Of a stretch of 64,000 nucleotides of DNA, positions 20,733-31,432 are shown piece by piece. The DNA is from Peribolospora baueri (lineage: Eukaryota > Basidiomycota > Peribolosporomycetes > Peribolosporales > Peribolosporaceae), in the NCBI GenBank assembly GCA_029717555.1, contig JAMDHS010000080.1:27709-91708 (forward strand), in the 5' to 3' direction. Both the position numbers and the translations under genes were made by a program. Positions within the stretch are counted from its first letter, which is position 1; every line of letters begins with the position of its first letter. The notes under the pieces were generated by a model. The model made no database searches and had not been told where the DNA came from. It worked only from the letters and a program-made list of their open reading frames with translations.

Positions 20733-23116
20733 TCAGAGACCGCGATTGAACTCGACAACCTCGACCCTCTCTCCCGTCCTCGGATCCTTAACATCCTTGA
20801 ACCTCTCCTCAAGGCTCTCGACGCGCATCGTGGCCGTCTGAGGAAAGACGGCGATGGCGGGCGGCAGGAAGACGAGGAGCGAGGCGCCGATGAGGCCGAG
20901 ATTGGTCGCGATCGTGGCCGGAGAGCGCGCGGAGGGAGAGAGAACGCCGCGCCTTTGGAGGTAGGTGAGGAGGAGGGGCGGCAGGATAAGGGTGGGGACT
21001 GAACAGGTACGCGGGCAGCGGGAGCGGGAGACACAGCGAACAGACGAGTTCAGATCCACCCTCCGTCCGCGCAAGGTCACGAACGCTCGCTCGCACTCAC
21101 TATTCGTGAATACTCTGCTGGCGGCCGTCTGAGCGACGGCCCTCGTACCAGCAATCTCGCTCTTCCCGATCGGAAGCCTTTCCTCTTCCTTCGACCGCCC
21201 CTTATCGCCTCGTTCCGCCTCCGCTTCCTTCTCCGCAAGCGCCGGCGCGTACACGGTGACGCCGTCGCGAATCTCCTTCCATCGCATGCAGCTGATGTTC
21301 ACCACGCCTGCCGAGGCGACGGACGCGAAGGGGACGAGGCGCGACAGGGCGGTGCGCGCGGAAGGGGATAGCGATCGAAGGCAGGACACGAGCCGAGTGA
21401 GAGAGACGGCGATGCCTACAGACGTGGCCACGGCGGCGGCATATGCTGGGGCGGAGCGAAAGGGGAGGTGGCCAGAATGCGGTCCAAGCATAAAGGAACC
21501 AGCGTCTTCAATGACGGAATAAACGAGTGCGTTGTCTTTCGAGGCGACGACGCGTGCTCACCGGTCGCTACCTCCCCCGTATTCATCGGCACGCTGAGAC
21601 GGGATGAAAGGACGGGTCAATAACGCCTCTGGACGACCCAACCGCCGTCGCGCACCCGTCCTCGGCCATTTTTCTCAGCAGCCGAGGCCACATGAAGTGG
21701 GTGAAAGGGTTCTTGAAACCGACCGCGGATGAACGGGCCGCCCGGACCGCCGTTCCACCTTGCCGTCGCCGTCGCCGTCGCCTCTCACCTCTTGTTCGCA
21801 TTACTGTAGTTCACGGCGACGTTCAAGCTCTGGTTCATCCACTGCCAGAAGACGACGCCGCCGAGGCCCTGTCCGGGCATGAGCATCCCTCCGACGATAA
21901 TCAGGTTGGTCGGTACGAACGCGCTCATCCGGAACGGTAGCGGAACGGGCTCGCCCGTGTCCGGGTGGATGGAGGACAGGACGAGCGTCTTGTCGCGCCA
22001 GTATCGCTTCGCTTCGGCTGCCGGCACGAGCGCCGAGGAAGGGTTACTGGCGAGGCGGGCTTCGACGTCGCGGACGTGAGACTGGGCGGAGATGAGCTCT
22101 TGACGTGAGGCGAGGAGGGTCAAGGGCGAGGTGACCGAGACGAAGTGGGCAAGGCGGCCGACTGAGGAGGGAGAGGAGCGCCATAAAGCGAGCGCATCGG
22201 TGGGTGGCCAGCCGCGGGGAGATGTAGCAAAGCATGAGCGTCAAGACGAACGAGACCAGCGTCTCCGCCGGCCGTCCAGGAGGACGTTGCATCCGACCGG
22301 CTGCTCACAGAACGTGCTCAAGTCATGGCGGGGCTTGGCTGATTAAAAAAAAAAAAAAAAAAGAGATGTCAGTCGCATGCGTTCCGTCGGAAGGGCTCGC
22401 ACGTCGAAACGCAAAGCGCCAGATCCTTGGGCGCACACTCGAAGCTCTTCAAACAAGAGGTCCGTCGTCGCGCGAGACGAGCCAGCGGTAGATGGACGTC
22501 TCTGAGACGGTCGTCAGACCGTGAGTTGGGAGAAGGAGAAGCGCTCGTCTACGCTTTCCTCGAACCATTCGAGCCGACGGCATGCCCAAGACGGAGCGAG
22601 GGGTGCCGAGGTCGTCCCATCTATCTATCACCAGGGCGCGTCCTGCTCTGGTCGCCGCCGTCTCCACTCAGCGCGATCACGCGCGAGCGACGCGCGCGTC
22701 TTGGCCTTGACAAGGCTCTGCCCTAAGCCCACGGCGATGCACCTGACTTTGAACTCGAGAGCGGAGCGACAAGCGACCAGCCGGCCATTGGACGGAAAGA
22801 AGGCAACGAGAACCGAAGGCGGTCTACGGAACAGGACCACCCTGCTCGAGCCGACTGTCCCGCCATGCTCGGGAGGCTCGCGGTGGGATGGATCGAAGGC
22901 GGAGGCGGAGGGAAGCTCGGATGGATCGAAGGACTCACAGATGTCAACAAAGCCTTGGAGTTTGTCGGAAGAACAGGCTGGAGCGGAAGCAGGCGGAGGC
23001 GTGGATGGTGCCAAGTAAGAGACATCTCTCCTCGCAGCGCTGTCCCTCGCAGAAGCGGTAGTGGTACCGGCGGCGGGGACGTCGCACTGTGCGGCGGGCT
23101 TGAGGAGGCCGAGCAT
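20733..23116 (-). CDS. FSF1: Sideroflexin, mitochondrial inner-membrane carrier (Fsf1)
   Basis: Sideroflexin/tricarboxylate-carrier family; SFXN1 transports serine into mitochondria for one-carbon metabolism. Exons 23116-22939, 22338-22309, 22161-21789, 21593-21562, 21445-21101, 20998-20733 give 407 aa. Family marks in order: GFVDISKPRHDLSTFFGR across the exon 1-3 joins (residues about 55-72), then DKTLVLSSIHPDTGEPVPLP, FRMSAFVPTNLIIVGGML, FWQWMNQSLNVAVNYSN, PMNTGEVATAYAAAVATS, VVNISCMRW and VFPQTATMRVESLEE. The protein is longer than animal SFXN1 (about 320 aa) because of an Ala/Ser/Pro-rich N-terminal extension of about 50 residues, possibly a mitochondrial presequence. Exons 2 and 4 are 30 and 32 nt. 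Intron 1 is about 600 nt, unusually long for this window, with an 18-T tract right before its acceptor. The exon-1 link is inferred from the family N-terminus. Confidence 0.9.
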
Positions 23117-26100
23117 GTGGGGAGACGTGCACGACGAGGAGTCGGGAAGGAGACGGGGGGAGGGGAGCGAGCAACCGGAGACGGCGATCGCGAGCAGAAG
23201 CTGTGGCAGCTGGCCGGCTGGTGAAGAGGGGAGCGGCAGTCTCGGCCACGAGTTGGGCTGCTGCTAGCTATACCGACGTATGCGTGTAGACTTGCTCGAT
23301 CCGTCCGCTTCACGGCTATGCAGAGCCAGGCCGTCCGTCGTCCGGTATGTATGTGCTGTCCAAAGAAAGAGCGGTGCGTGACCTGGCCGAGAGAGGACGG
23401 ATGAGGATGGGCAAGCAAGCAAGGAGAGCGCGCGCCAAAGGACGTGCTCGCGCCCGTCCGAGGCGGGCGGGCAAACTCACGTCTCGTACGTCCACCAAGA
23501 AGCAAAGCCTGGCAAAGAAGGAGGGTTCAGAGAGTGGGGCAAGAATAGCCGTTGGGTCGTTCCCAAAGCCGTCCAAAGAGGTGTTCGTGGACTCGACGCC
23601 GTCACTGTCCACTTCTGACTAGCGTTCGTTCGTCTTGCTGCGGCAAGCGCATGAAGCGCCGCTCTCCCCGTCGGGTCGCCGCCACCGCTCTTGCAGACAC
23701 CCCGGTCCGGTGCAGGTGCGCTCCGGCCAACGTCGAACGAACGTCGAACGCACGCTCGACTGTCTGTGCTTGTGGGTGCGTATTGCACAAAGCAGCGGGC
23801 GATTTGCGGCACGCATCGAGATGACAAGCGTGAACGGAGGCAGCGTACGTCGCCCGTCCACGGCAGCGGCAGCCGACCGTCCGTCTCTTTCGGTGATCGC
23901 AAGGGTGTGCGTGAAGGAGGGGCAAGTCAAGTCTGCCCGTGGAGCGAGTGACTCGGCGATGGAAGGGACAAGACACAAGACGGTGGAACGGACGCCGGTG
24001 GAACGGACGCCGTCTGTCTCTTCCCCCTCCTCGTCTGGACAGCCGCGTTTCCATCGCCCCCTTTTCCCACGTCATGTCACGGCATGGCAGGTCGTCTCGT
24101 CGGGCAGAGAGACAGAAGTACGAGGTGCGCTGGAGAGGGGGTCATCAGCCGGTTGGACATGTGGTTGCGGGTCGCGGGTCGCGGGTCACCGGGTCGACGA
24201 AGGGAGTGCGGTAAGGCAGGATGTGATGACGTCGCCCCTGGTTACTGGGATTGCGCAGCGTGTCTCCTCGTATCCGGTCGGACACTCGTCTCGTTCATCT
24301 CAGGAATGGGCTCGCTCGCTCGTCGGCCCAGCCGGTGGTGGCCTTGCCGTCGCCTACCATATCTGTCTACAGAGTTACCGAATTGCATGTCTGCACCGTC
24401 GCGTCACTTCACATCCGCGTGACGCCACGTTCACACTGAGCTCGAGTGTCCTGCCAAGTCAAGTCGTCCTTGCGTAGGGTCCGCACACACACACACATAT
24501 ATATACGAACATACACAGCGTCACCTCACGCCCCTCGCCTCCGACCTGGCAAGGGCGAAGGGCGGACGAGGTGGGCGGGGTGGGCAGCTCGCGACGAACG
24601 AGTGACGTGGGAGGGGCGAAGGAAGTGAAGTGAGCTAGGAGGTGTCTGAATGTACGCTCCCAGTCCCTCCGTCCCTTAGTCCGACCAAAAATCACGGCGT
24701 CTTGTCCACGGCCGCGGCCGGGAGCCCCGGCTAGTTTGGCCTCCATTCGCGTCGTCTCCACCCGATCATGTCTCATTAGCCATTACGAATAAAAGAGCGG
24801 GAACGATGGTGAAAGAAAGGGAGGGCGTTAGCCTCGGCTCGGATCACCTCCCTAGCTGGCTAGCTGGCTGAGTCGGTGCATGTGGTCAGCGTGGCCGGCC
24901 CTCCCGCCCGTCCCGCTTGATCTTGCTTGGGTCCGGTCGAGGGACTGAAGGAAGAGCGGCAAGTGCGGCTTCCGCCGGGCACCTCGGCCGTCGCGGGTGC
25001 GCCAGCGAGCCAGCGAGCCAGCGAGCAGCTAGTAAGTGATCGCCCAGCCAGCTAGCCAGCCCTCGCCCGTCGGACGACGGACCCCTCGGCGGGCGAGCGT
25101 GGGTGGTGCAAAGCGTAGGGAGGATAGATAGATGGATGGGAGGACGGACGGGACGGCACCGGGAACACTTAGTTATCTCCTCCACGCCGCCTCCCTCCCA
25201 CTGAGCATGTGCCGCCGTCGGTGCGACATTTTGGTTCCATTCTCGTCGACGTTAGGTGAGGCGGCCGATCCACCCACCCGTCATCCATCGATCGCCGGAG
25301 GACGACGGCTGGGCGCGAAGGGCGAGGGGCGAACGGCGAACAGCGAACGGAGAAGGGGCGACGAGGTAGGGGGCATGGCATGTACGGCATGTGCAGTGGA
25401 GTGGCCTGGCTAGGTGAACATGTATGTATGTCCACGACGGCGAGACGGCGTTCGCTCCATCGATCGGCCTTCGGTCAGTCTGTCAAGTCAGTCCAGTCCA
25501 TACATAGTCCCTCGCCCGTCTCGTCTAATCTAGTCTCAACATCTTCCGCACCCTGTCCGATACTTTCGCCGACAACTTGATTTGATTTTTCTTGCGCCCC
25601 GTAGCCTCGTCCCTCCTCCTCCTGCTCATCTTCGGAAGCATCTCAGCGAGCGAAAAAAGGGACGGAGGACGGAGGACGATCGGGTGGGATGTGCCCGAAT
25701 CCGTCGTCGTCCGTCGTCCCCTCTCCGTCCCTCCCCCCTCCATCCCGCTCATCCTGCTCATCCCTCCATCACTCCCTCCATCCTTGACCGTCCCCTCCTC
25801 CTCTGTCCACCCGACCCGGCGCCCTTATAACCGCTACTCCTCCCCCCTCGAACAAACGGCCGTCCGACCGCAGACATGAACCGTCTGTCCCTCTGACTTG
25901 CGCTTATCGCTCGTCGTGTCGTTGTTGTCGTTGTCGTTCATCTCGTCGCTGCCCCGCGCCATCGCTTCTCCTCCAACGTCATTTCTCCCTACCTCTGCTC
26001 ACCGACGACGTGAACGAGCCCGGCGGACAACGCAACGCAACGCAACCGCGCGCCTATCCTGCCCTGGCTCGCCCTGACTCGCCCATCGCGCGTCGGCCCC

Positions 26101-26321
26101 TTGTCCGCTGCCACTTGACGGGATTGCCGATTTTCATTGTCCCCCGCCCCTCGTCGTCTTTGTTGGCCGTCGTACGTGCCTTCGGCCTCCGTTCGACCCC
26201 CATTCCCGGCCTTTCCTCGTTCTTCATCACAACCCCTCTACCTCCGCATCGCATCGCAGAAGGCGCCCAGGGAGGGACCTACCTACCTGCCACCGCCGGG
26301 CCCCTCGCGCAAGCGGACGAT

Positions 26322-26357
26322 CGTCGTGTCGTGTCGTGTCGAGTCGTGTCGTGTCGT
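26322..26357 (+). repeat. Pentanucleotide array (TGTCG)n, inverted partner of 26857-26896
   Basis: About seven TGTCG units with one interruption (CGAGTCG). The reverse complement of this unit, CGACA, forms the second array 500 bp downstream. Both lie in the presumed leader of the PAS-kinase gene. Confidence 0.85.
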
Positions 26358-26856
26358 TTGTCGTGACCGTTGAGCGTCAGCCGCTTGCGCGCTTTTTGCG
26401 TCTGCTTGCTTGCTCCCTCAATCCCTTGCTCCCTCGACGACGCCCCGAGGTGGATCGGTCCCCCCTCCGTAACCCCATCGCCCTCTTATACTTACCCATC
26501 TCTCCATCCCTCCGCCGCCATCTCTCCCTCCCTCCCTCCCATCGATCGACTCTCTCTCTCCCCTCCCTCCTCCTCCTCCTCCTCCCCACCCTCGCCCTCG
26601 CCCTCACCTCGCCCTCGCCCCGTCGCCTCTTAGAGACATCTCGTCTCCTCTCACGCTCCTTCCTTCTTTCCTTTCTTCCTTCCTTCCCTCCTTTCTTCCA
26701 TTCTTTCCCCGTCCGTCCATCAGCTGTCAACGCCCCGCCCTGCCGCCGTCGTCGTCATCCGACCCGTGCATCGTGGATCGCTGATTACGTCGGCGAGCTT
26801 ATTCTCGCCCCGGCCGCCCGTTGCCTGTCGCCCGTGCGTGGTCTCGGCGGGCCGGT

Positions 26857-26896
26857 CGACGCGACACGACACGACACGACACGACACGACACGGGT
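26857..26896 (+). repeat. Pentanucleotide array (CGACA)n flanked by short inverted repeats
   Basis: Near-perfect CGACA units, the reverse complement of the array at 26322-26357. The array is itself bracketed by GGCCGGTCGAC on the left and GTCGAGACCGGCC on the right (to about 26907), which can pair. Confidence 0.85.
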
Positions 26897-27398
26897 CGAG
26901 ACCGGCCGAAATCATCATTCGTGTAATCCTTCTTTCTATCACTTCTCTTTCGGGAGACGCTTTTGGAAAGCCGGTTCGATTTCGATTTCGACTCGACTCG
27001 ATTGACAGCGACTCGCAATATACGTCGGTCCTCGCCCCTGTCTTTGCCCGTCGTCGTCGCCGTCGTCACCGTCACCGTCACCACCACCGCCGTCGTCCTC
27101 CTCCTCGCCGCCGTCGTCGTCGCCCGCCCCGGCGACTTGTCGGGACGGATCGGTCTCGACGTCCTGCCCGTCGCTGCCGTCTGTCCGGACGACCATCGCT
27201 CCATCCCTCGGCTCCCTGCCGTCCATCCTTTCACGCTCCTCCATCTTTCACCCCCATCTACCAGCCTCGCCGTCCCCGGACCCTCCGGCCAACGTCGCCG
27301 TTCTCGATCACCTCGGTCGTCATCGGCTTGCCTCGACCCAAGCTCGCACCCACTTATCAACCCTCGCCTACTTATACCACCCCCCACCGCGGCCGACC

Positions 27399-29328
27399 AT
27401 GCTAGGCCACTGTCAGCCGGCCGCCATACCTACAGAGCCCTTTGGCCAAGATCCTCGCTTCTCTGTCGGCTATCTCCTCAACTGCAACAACCACCCCTCC
27501 CACGCCCAAGCCCATCCCGCCTTCGATACCGGAGCGCCCAGGTCCAAGCCCCGTCCCAAGCTCGATATCGCCCGCGCCTCCCACCTCGACGTTGTCGCAC
27601 CCTCCCTCTCCCCACGGTTGACCATCCGCAATCCCGATCCTTCGCCGCCCATGCTCGCCGACTCCATCGAGCCCTCGTCGCTCGCCCCCCCTCCTCCCGT
27701 TCCGACCACCGTATCGGGCCGCTACCTCGCCTCCCACACCCTCCACCCCACCTTCGACGCCAACTATGTCCTAGGCGACGAGCTTGGCAGCGGTGGCTTC
27801 GGCTTTGTCGTCGCCGCGACAAAGGTCTGGGACGGCATGCCGGTAGCGTGCAAGTTTATCTTCAAGGGCAAGGTACCCTCGCACGGCTGGGTGCGCGATC
27901 CCAAGCTTGGTGTTATACCCATGGAGGCGTTTGTGCTGAGGATTGTCAAGCACGATGGCGTCGTTCGGTTTGTGGACCTCTTTGAGGACGACAAGTTCTT
28001 TTACCTCGTGCGTGTCTCCTCCTGCTTCTTTTCTCCCTCCCGGTCGTTCGCTCGTCGAGGCGACAGACGTGTCGAAGAGATCGATTCGGTCCCGATGCTG
28101 ACTGAACATCTCGACGGACGCACGCACGCACGCACACACCGACGGGTGTATGCTCCTCTTCTCCCTCTCCGCCCCGCTCCACCTTCAGGTCATGGAACAC
28201 CACGGCACGCCCTGGACATCGAGCAGCAAGAGAGACGCCGCGGCCTACGGCGCCCGCGACGGCTCTCAGCCGCCTTCGGCTACGTCCACCCTCGTCGATT
28301 CCCCCTTCACCGAGCGGTTCCCTCAGAACGACCTCAACAACGCCGCCGCCGCGATGGCCACTGCAAAGCATAACGCTAGCATCGCTCAAGGCCTCCTTCC
28401 GTATAAGTCTGAATGTTGCAACGCCGCTAGCCCCACCCGCGCCGTCTTCCCCGATGGCCGCGCCGGTGTCGGTGTCCCGGGCGCCGTGGGTGTGGTAGGT
28501 TCGGAACGGGGCGAGAACATGCAGGTCGACGAGATGGTCTCCGAAAGCTCGTCCGGCGTCACGGCCGTCTCCTGCGCCGCGCCCTCGTCGACGCCGATGA
28601 CCATCTCCGCCTCGGCGCCGCCGCCGTCTCACCCTTCCCGCAATATCTCCTCTCGTGGTCCTCCGAGGGCCTCGTCTTCGGCCAGCCTCCGACACTCCTC
28701 GCTCGCCGTTCCCGTCAAAGGCGACGCCGGGTCGATGATGGGCGCGTCGGCGCCGATGGTGCGCCGCTCGAGCTGCGACCTGTTCGAGTGCATCGAACAG
28801 CACAGCCGGCTCGGCGAGGAGACGGCGCGGTACGTCTTCGCTCAGGTCGTCGACGCGGTCTGGTATCTCGATCGAATGGGCATCTGCCACCGCGACATCA
28901 AGGACGAGAACCTGGTCGTCGACAAGGACTTTAGGGTCAAGCTCATCGACTTTGGCTCCGCCGTCGTCTGGGACCCTCGCAAGCCGCCGCCGTACTACAC
29001 CCGCTTCTACGGCACCATGACGTTCGCCGCTTCCGAGATTCTGTCTGGACGCCCTTACCGCTCGCCGCAAGCCGAGGTGTGGAGCCTGGGCGTGCTGCTG
29101 AGCATCCTCCTGACCGGCGAGTGCCCGTTCTCGGACCCCATGCACGCCATCAAGGGACGCATCAGCAGGCCCAAGGTGCCCATCAGCCGCGATGCCCTGG
29201 ACGTCATACTCGCCTGCCTCGTCGTCGACCCGGATCGCAGGGCTACGATCGGCGAGGTGCGCAGTCATCCGTGGGTGTCCAAGGCCTGGGACCTCCGAGG
29301 CGGGAGACGGGAGAGCGCCGCCTTCTGA
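27399..29328 (+). CDS. PSK1: PAS-kinase-type Ser/Thr kinase catalytic domain with large hinge insertion
   Basis: Nutrient-sensing kinase related to PASK/Psk1, which links glucose status to glycogen and translation. Exons 27399-28007 and 28189-29328 give 582 aa. Catalytic features: glycine loop GSGGFG (130-135), ACK lysine 152, Glu176 in the PASK-like segment WVRDPKLGVIPMEAFVL, HRDIKDEN (437-444), DFG (457-459), and AEVWSLGVLLSILLTGECPF. The hinge strand FFYLVMEHHGTPW (to residue 212) is separated from its continuation DLFECIEQHSRL (from 400) by about 187 low-complexity residues. No PAS domain is seen in the roughly 120-residue N-terminus, so the protein is much shorter than Psk1 (over 1,000 aa). 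A PAS-coding exon upstream cannot be excluded, since the leader is long. The activation loop has FYGTMTFAASEIL in place of the usual G-T-x-x-Y-x-A-P-E, so APE reads ASE. Classification by the kinase domain is firm. Confidence 0.9.
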
Positions 29329-31432
29329 GCGCCCGCCGCCGCCGCCTCCTCTTCCAGCCTCTCCCCGTCCTCCGTCGTACGTCCTCCCGCTTCGCCGTTC
29401 TAGCATCGTCGCCTCGTGACTGTTGCATTCGCATCCTTCCCCATCGGCCCGTCTCGCCCGCTCGTCCGTCCCTTGCCTCCAGTCCATCCGACTTGTTTCG
29501 TCCATTCTCAGAATACCCATCGTCTCCGTCTCGTCCGCCCGGTCTCGTCTAGATACCCTCCGGAGCCCCCCTCCCATCCTTTCAATCAGTCCGATTCGAT
29601 TCGATCCCATCCGAAGTACCCACCCGCCCGGACGGCCTTCCTTCCCAGCGCTCCTCTCTCTTCGTCAATCCCGGTTTTCCTTGGTTAGGTTGTCTCTCCA
29701 TCCGTCCCGTCCCCTCGCATTCCCATTCCCATCTCCAAGATTCCGCATCGTGGTCCCATCCCGGTTCCGTCGTCTCCGCCCGCTCGCATCCCTTCGTCCC
29801 TCGCCTCCGCGCAACTTTATTTTTCCCGCAGATTCGCTCTTTCTTTTCTTCGCCGGCCTTTTTTTTTTTTCTTCTTTTTTTCGTATTGCGCGTGTCGGTC
29901 GATCCTAGCCGTAGCAGCTGGGGTTTCATCTCCCCCCTCCCCTCCCTTTTCTTTTTCACGTTCGACGTTCGACGTTCGTTCGTTTCGGTTCCCGCCTCCT
30001 TGTACTATGATTGTGATCGTTTCAGAGCCGTCAATAGGCGCAGGAGGTAAAATATACGCGCGTACTGGCCCCGTCCCGTCCGCTGTCCGCTGTACCACAC
30101 GTTCGTTTTCCGTCGTCGTCCGTCGCAGTCGGTCGCGGTCGGCTCGGATTGATTGATTGATCGGTTTGAATTCCATGTACAGGTCGTTATCGACCTAAAG
30201 CGACTATACATGTGTTGAAATCGTAAGGAAGGACACTGCGGAAGGCGCCACGATCGGCGCAAAGGGGTCGACCGACGGGCGGGGCGGTGGTACTTGTTGC
30301 AACGCGAGTGGGCGTCTCTTCGGGTGGCAGAGCGAGGCGAACCTGGCCGGCTTTCGCAGCCCGCTCCATTTATCGCACGGTCGGCTTTCGCCAGGCTTTC
30401 CGCGAAATGCCAAGTCCTGATTTGTGAGACAGGAGCGAGGTCAATCGCGCCGCCCAGAGAACCTCACGAGGGGGCAAGCGAAATCGGAAAGCTCACCTCA
30501 TGCCCCTTGTCGAGCGTTGTGCAGGGCCCCCCTCCCGCTTCATGGTCCTTTTCCGCAGAAAACAGTAAAGACCTTGGAGCGTTTGCGGGGGGGCAAACCC
30601 AGGTTGAGAAAGCTGTCGCGCCGACGACCAACTCCGAGCCGGATTGTAGAGTTTGGCGACTTTGACCCGTGCGCCCGCGGACGACGATCGATCCCACGCG
30701 ATAGGCTGCTGAACTGCTTGAGAAGCGCAAAAAGACGTCCCTGAGTCCATCCGGCTACGAGAACCAACGGGAAGAGCGTCCAACTCTATGGCCGAAGACG
30801 CTCGTACTTCACTACCGAAAGCCGAGCGAGAGCGCACCGGTCTCGACAATATGCCTTCCCTCTAACACTCGCAACTTGAAACGCCAAAGTTGTGCTCAAG
30901 CTAGCAGAGAAGCTTCCATGGGCTCGAAAAAGAATATCAAGGGCTTTTTTCGCGGGAAGGCCCCGTCGTGCACCCGAAGCGTCCGATGGAGGAGGCTGTC
31001 GAATGGAAGGAGGTAGTAACTACATAGAAAGAAGGTCGGAGTAGGCCCTGGTTCTATCCAGAAAGGTGCTTCTTAGGACTCAAATTGCTGTACGGCCAGG
31101 CCAGCTCAAAGGCCAAGGCAGTGATCGCTGGGATGGGAAACTAGGCGTAGGTGTCGGGGCTGGGTTCGGGTTCGGCGAGGCGGGTATCGTACCGTACGTA
31201 GTTCCCAAAGATTTTTTGAGCTGCCTGCCGGCCGCTACTACCTACGGCGACGGAGGACTCTTAGATTTTCTGTTTCCCTCTCGAGTGGAGGAGGAGCTCC
31301 TCTTTCCTCTTTATATACATGAGAGTGGACGGAGCGATCACATTCAATGAAAACCATTCGCATTCGCGATTGCTTGCTTGCCATGTATCGGCTCGCTCCT
31401 GTGTTCGAGGGATCCAATCATCCTTCATTGCC
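29329..31432. other. 3' region of the PAS-kinase gene and gene-poor stretch up to the retroelement relic
   Basis: Pyrimidine-rich to about 29990, with a T-rich tract (29859-29881) and GATT repeats near 30148-30160. From 30200 to 31400 base composition is more even. I find no protein family, tRNA or structured RNA. Short frames at 30424-30849 and 31066-31350 have no recognisable domain. A TTTATATA box-like string is at about 31309. Confidence 0.45.

Larger units (their letters stand above)
23117..27398. promoter_or_regulatory. 4.3 kb divergent intergenic region: sideroflexin promoter and long CT-rich leader of the PAS-kinase gene
   Basis: No protein family is recognised on either strand. Contents seen: GGTGGAACGGACGCC duplicated at about 23992-24012; a GCGGGTC triplication near 24170-24196; a (CA)n-(TA)n run at 24483-24506; GAGCCAGC repeats at about 25007-25030; and a strongly pyrimidine-rich plus strand from about 25500 to 27390 that reads like a promoter and 5' UTR for the kinase. 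A TATA-like CTTATAACC is at about 25822-25830. Two inverted pentanucleotide arrays are annotated separately. Open frames in 26336-27405 are products of the low-complexity bias. An unrecognised small gene cannot be excluded around 23316-23612 (minus). Confidence 0.5.

Noticed and set aside
23635-24477. 280-codon plus-strand frame in the 4.3 kb region
   Set aside because: Arg/Ser/Val-rich translation without domain or splice context, overlapped by other frames of equal quality.
26336-27985. Overlapping long plus-strand frames in the kinase leader (26336-26926, 26821-27405, 26963-27985)
   Set aside because: They arise from CT-rich low-complexity DNA; the last reads through the kinase exon in the wrong frame. 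Kept only as possible upstream frames.
27946-29610. 554-codon open frame antisense to the PAS-kinase-type gene
   Set aside because: Composition shadow, Arg/Gly/Glu/Asp-rich and without family features; the sense frame contains all kinase motifs.
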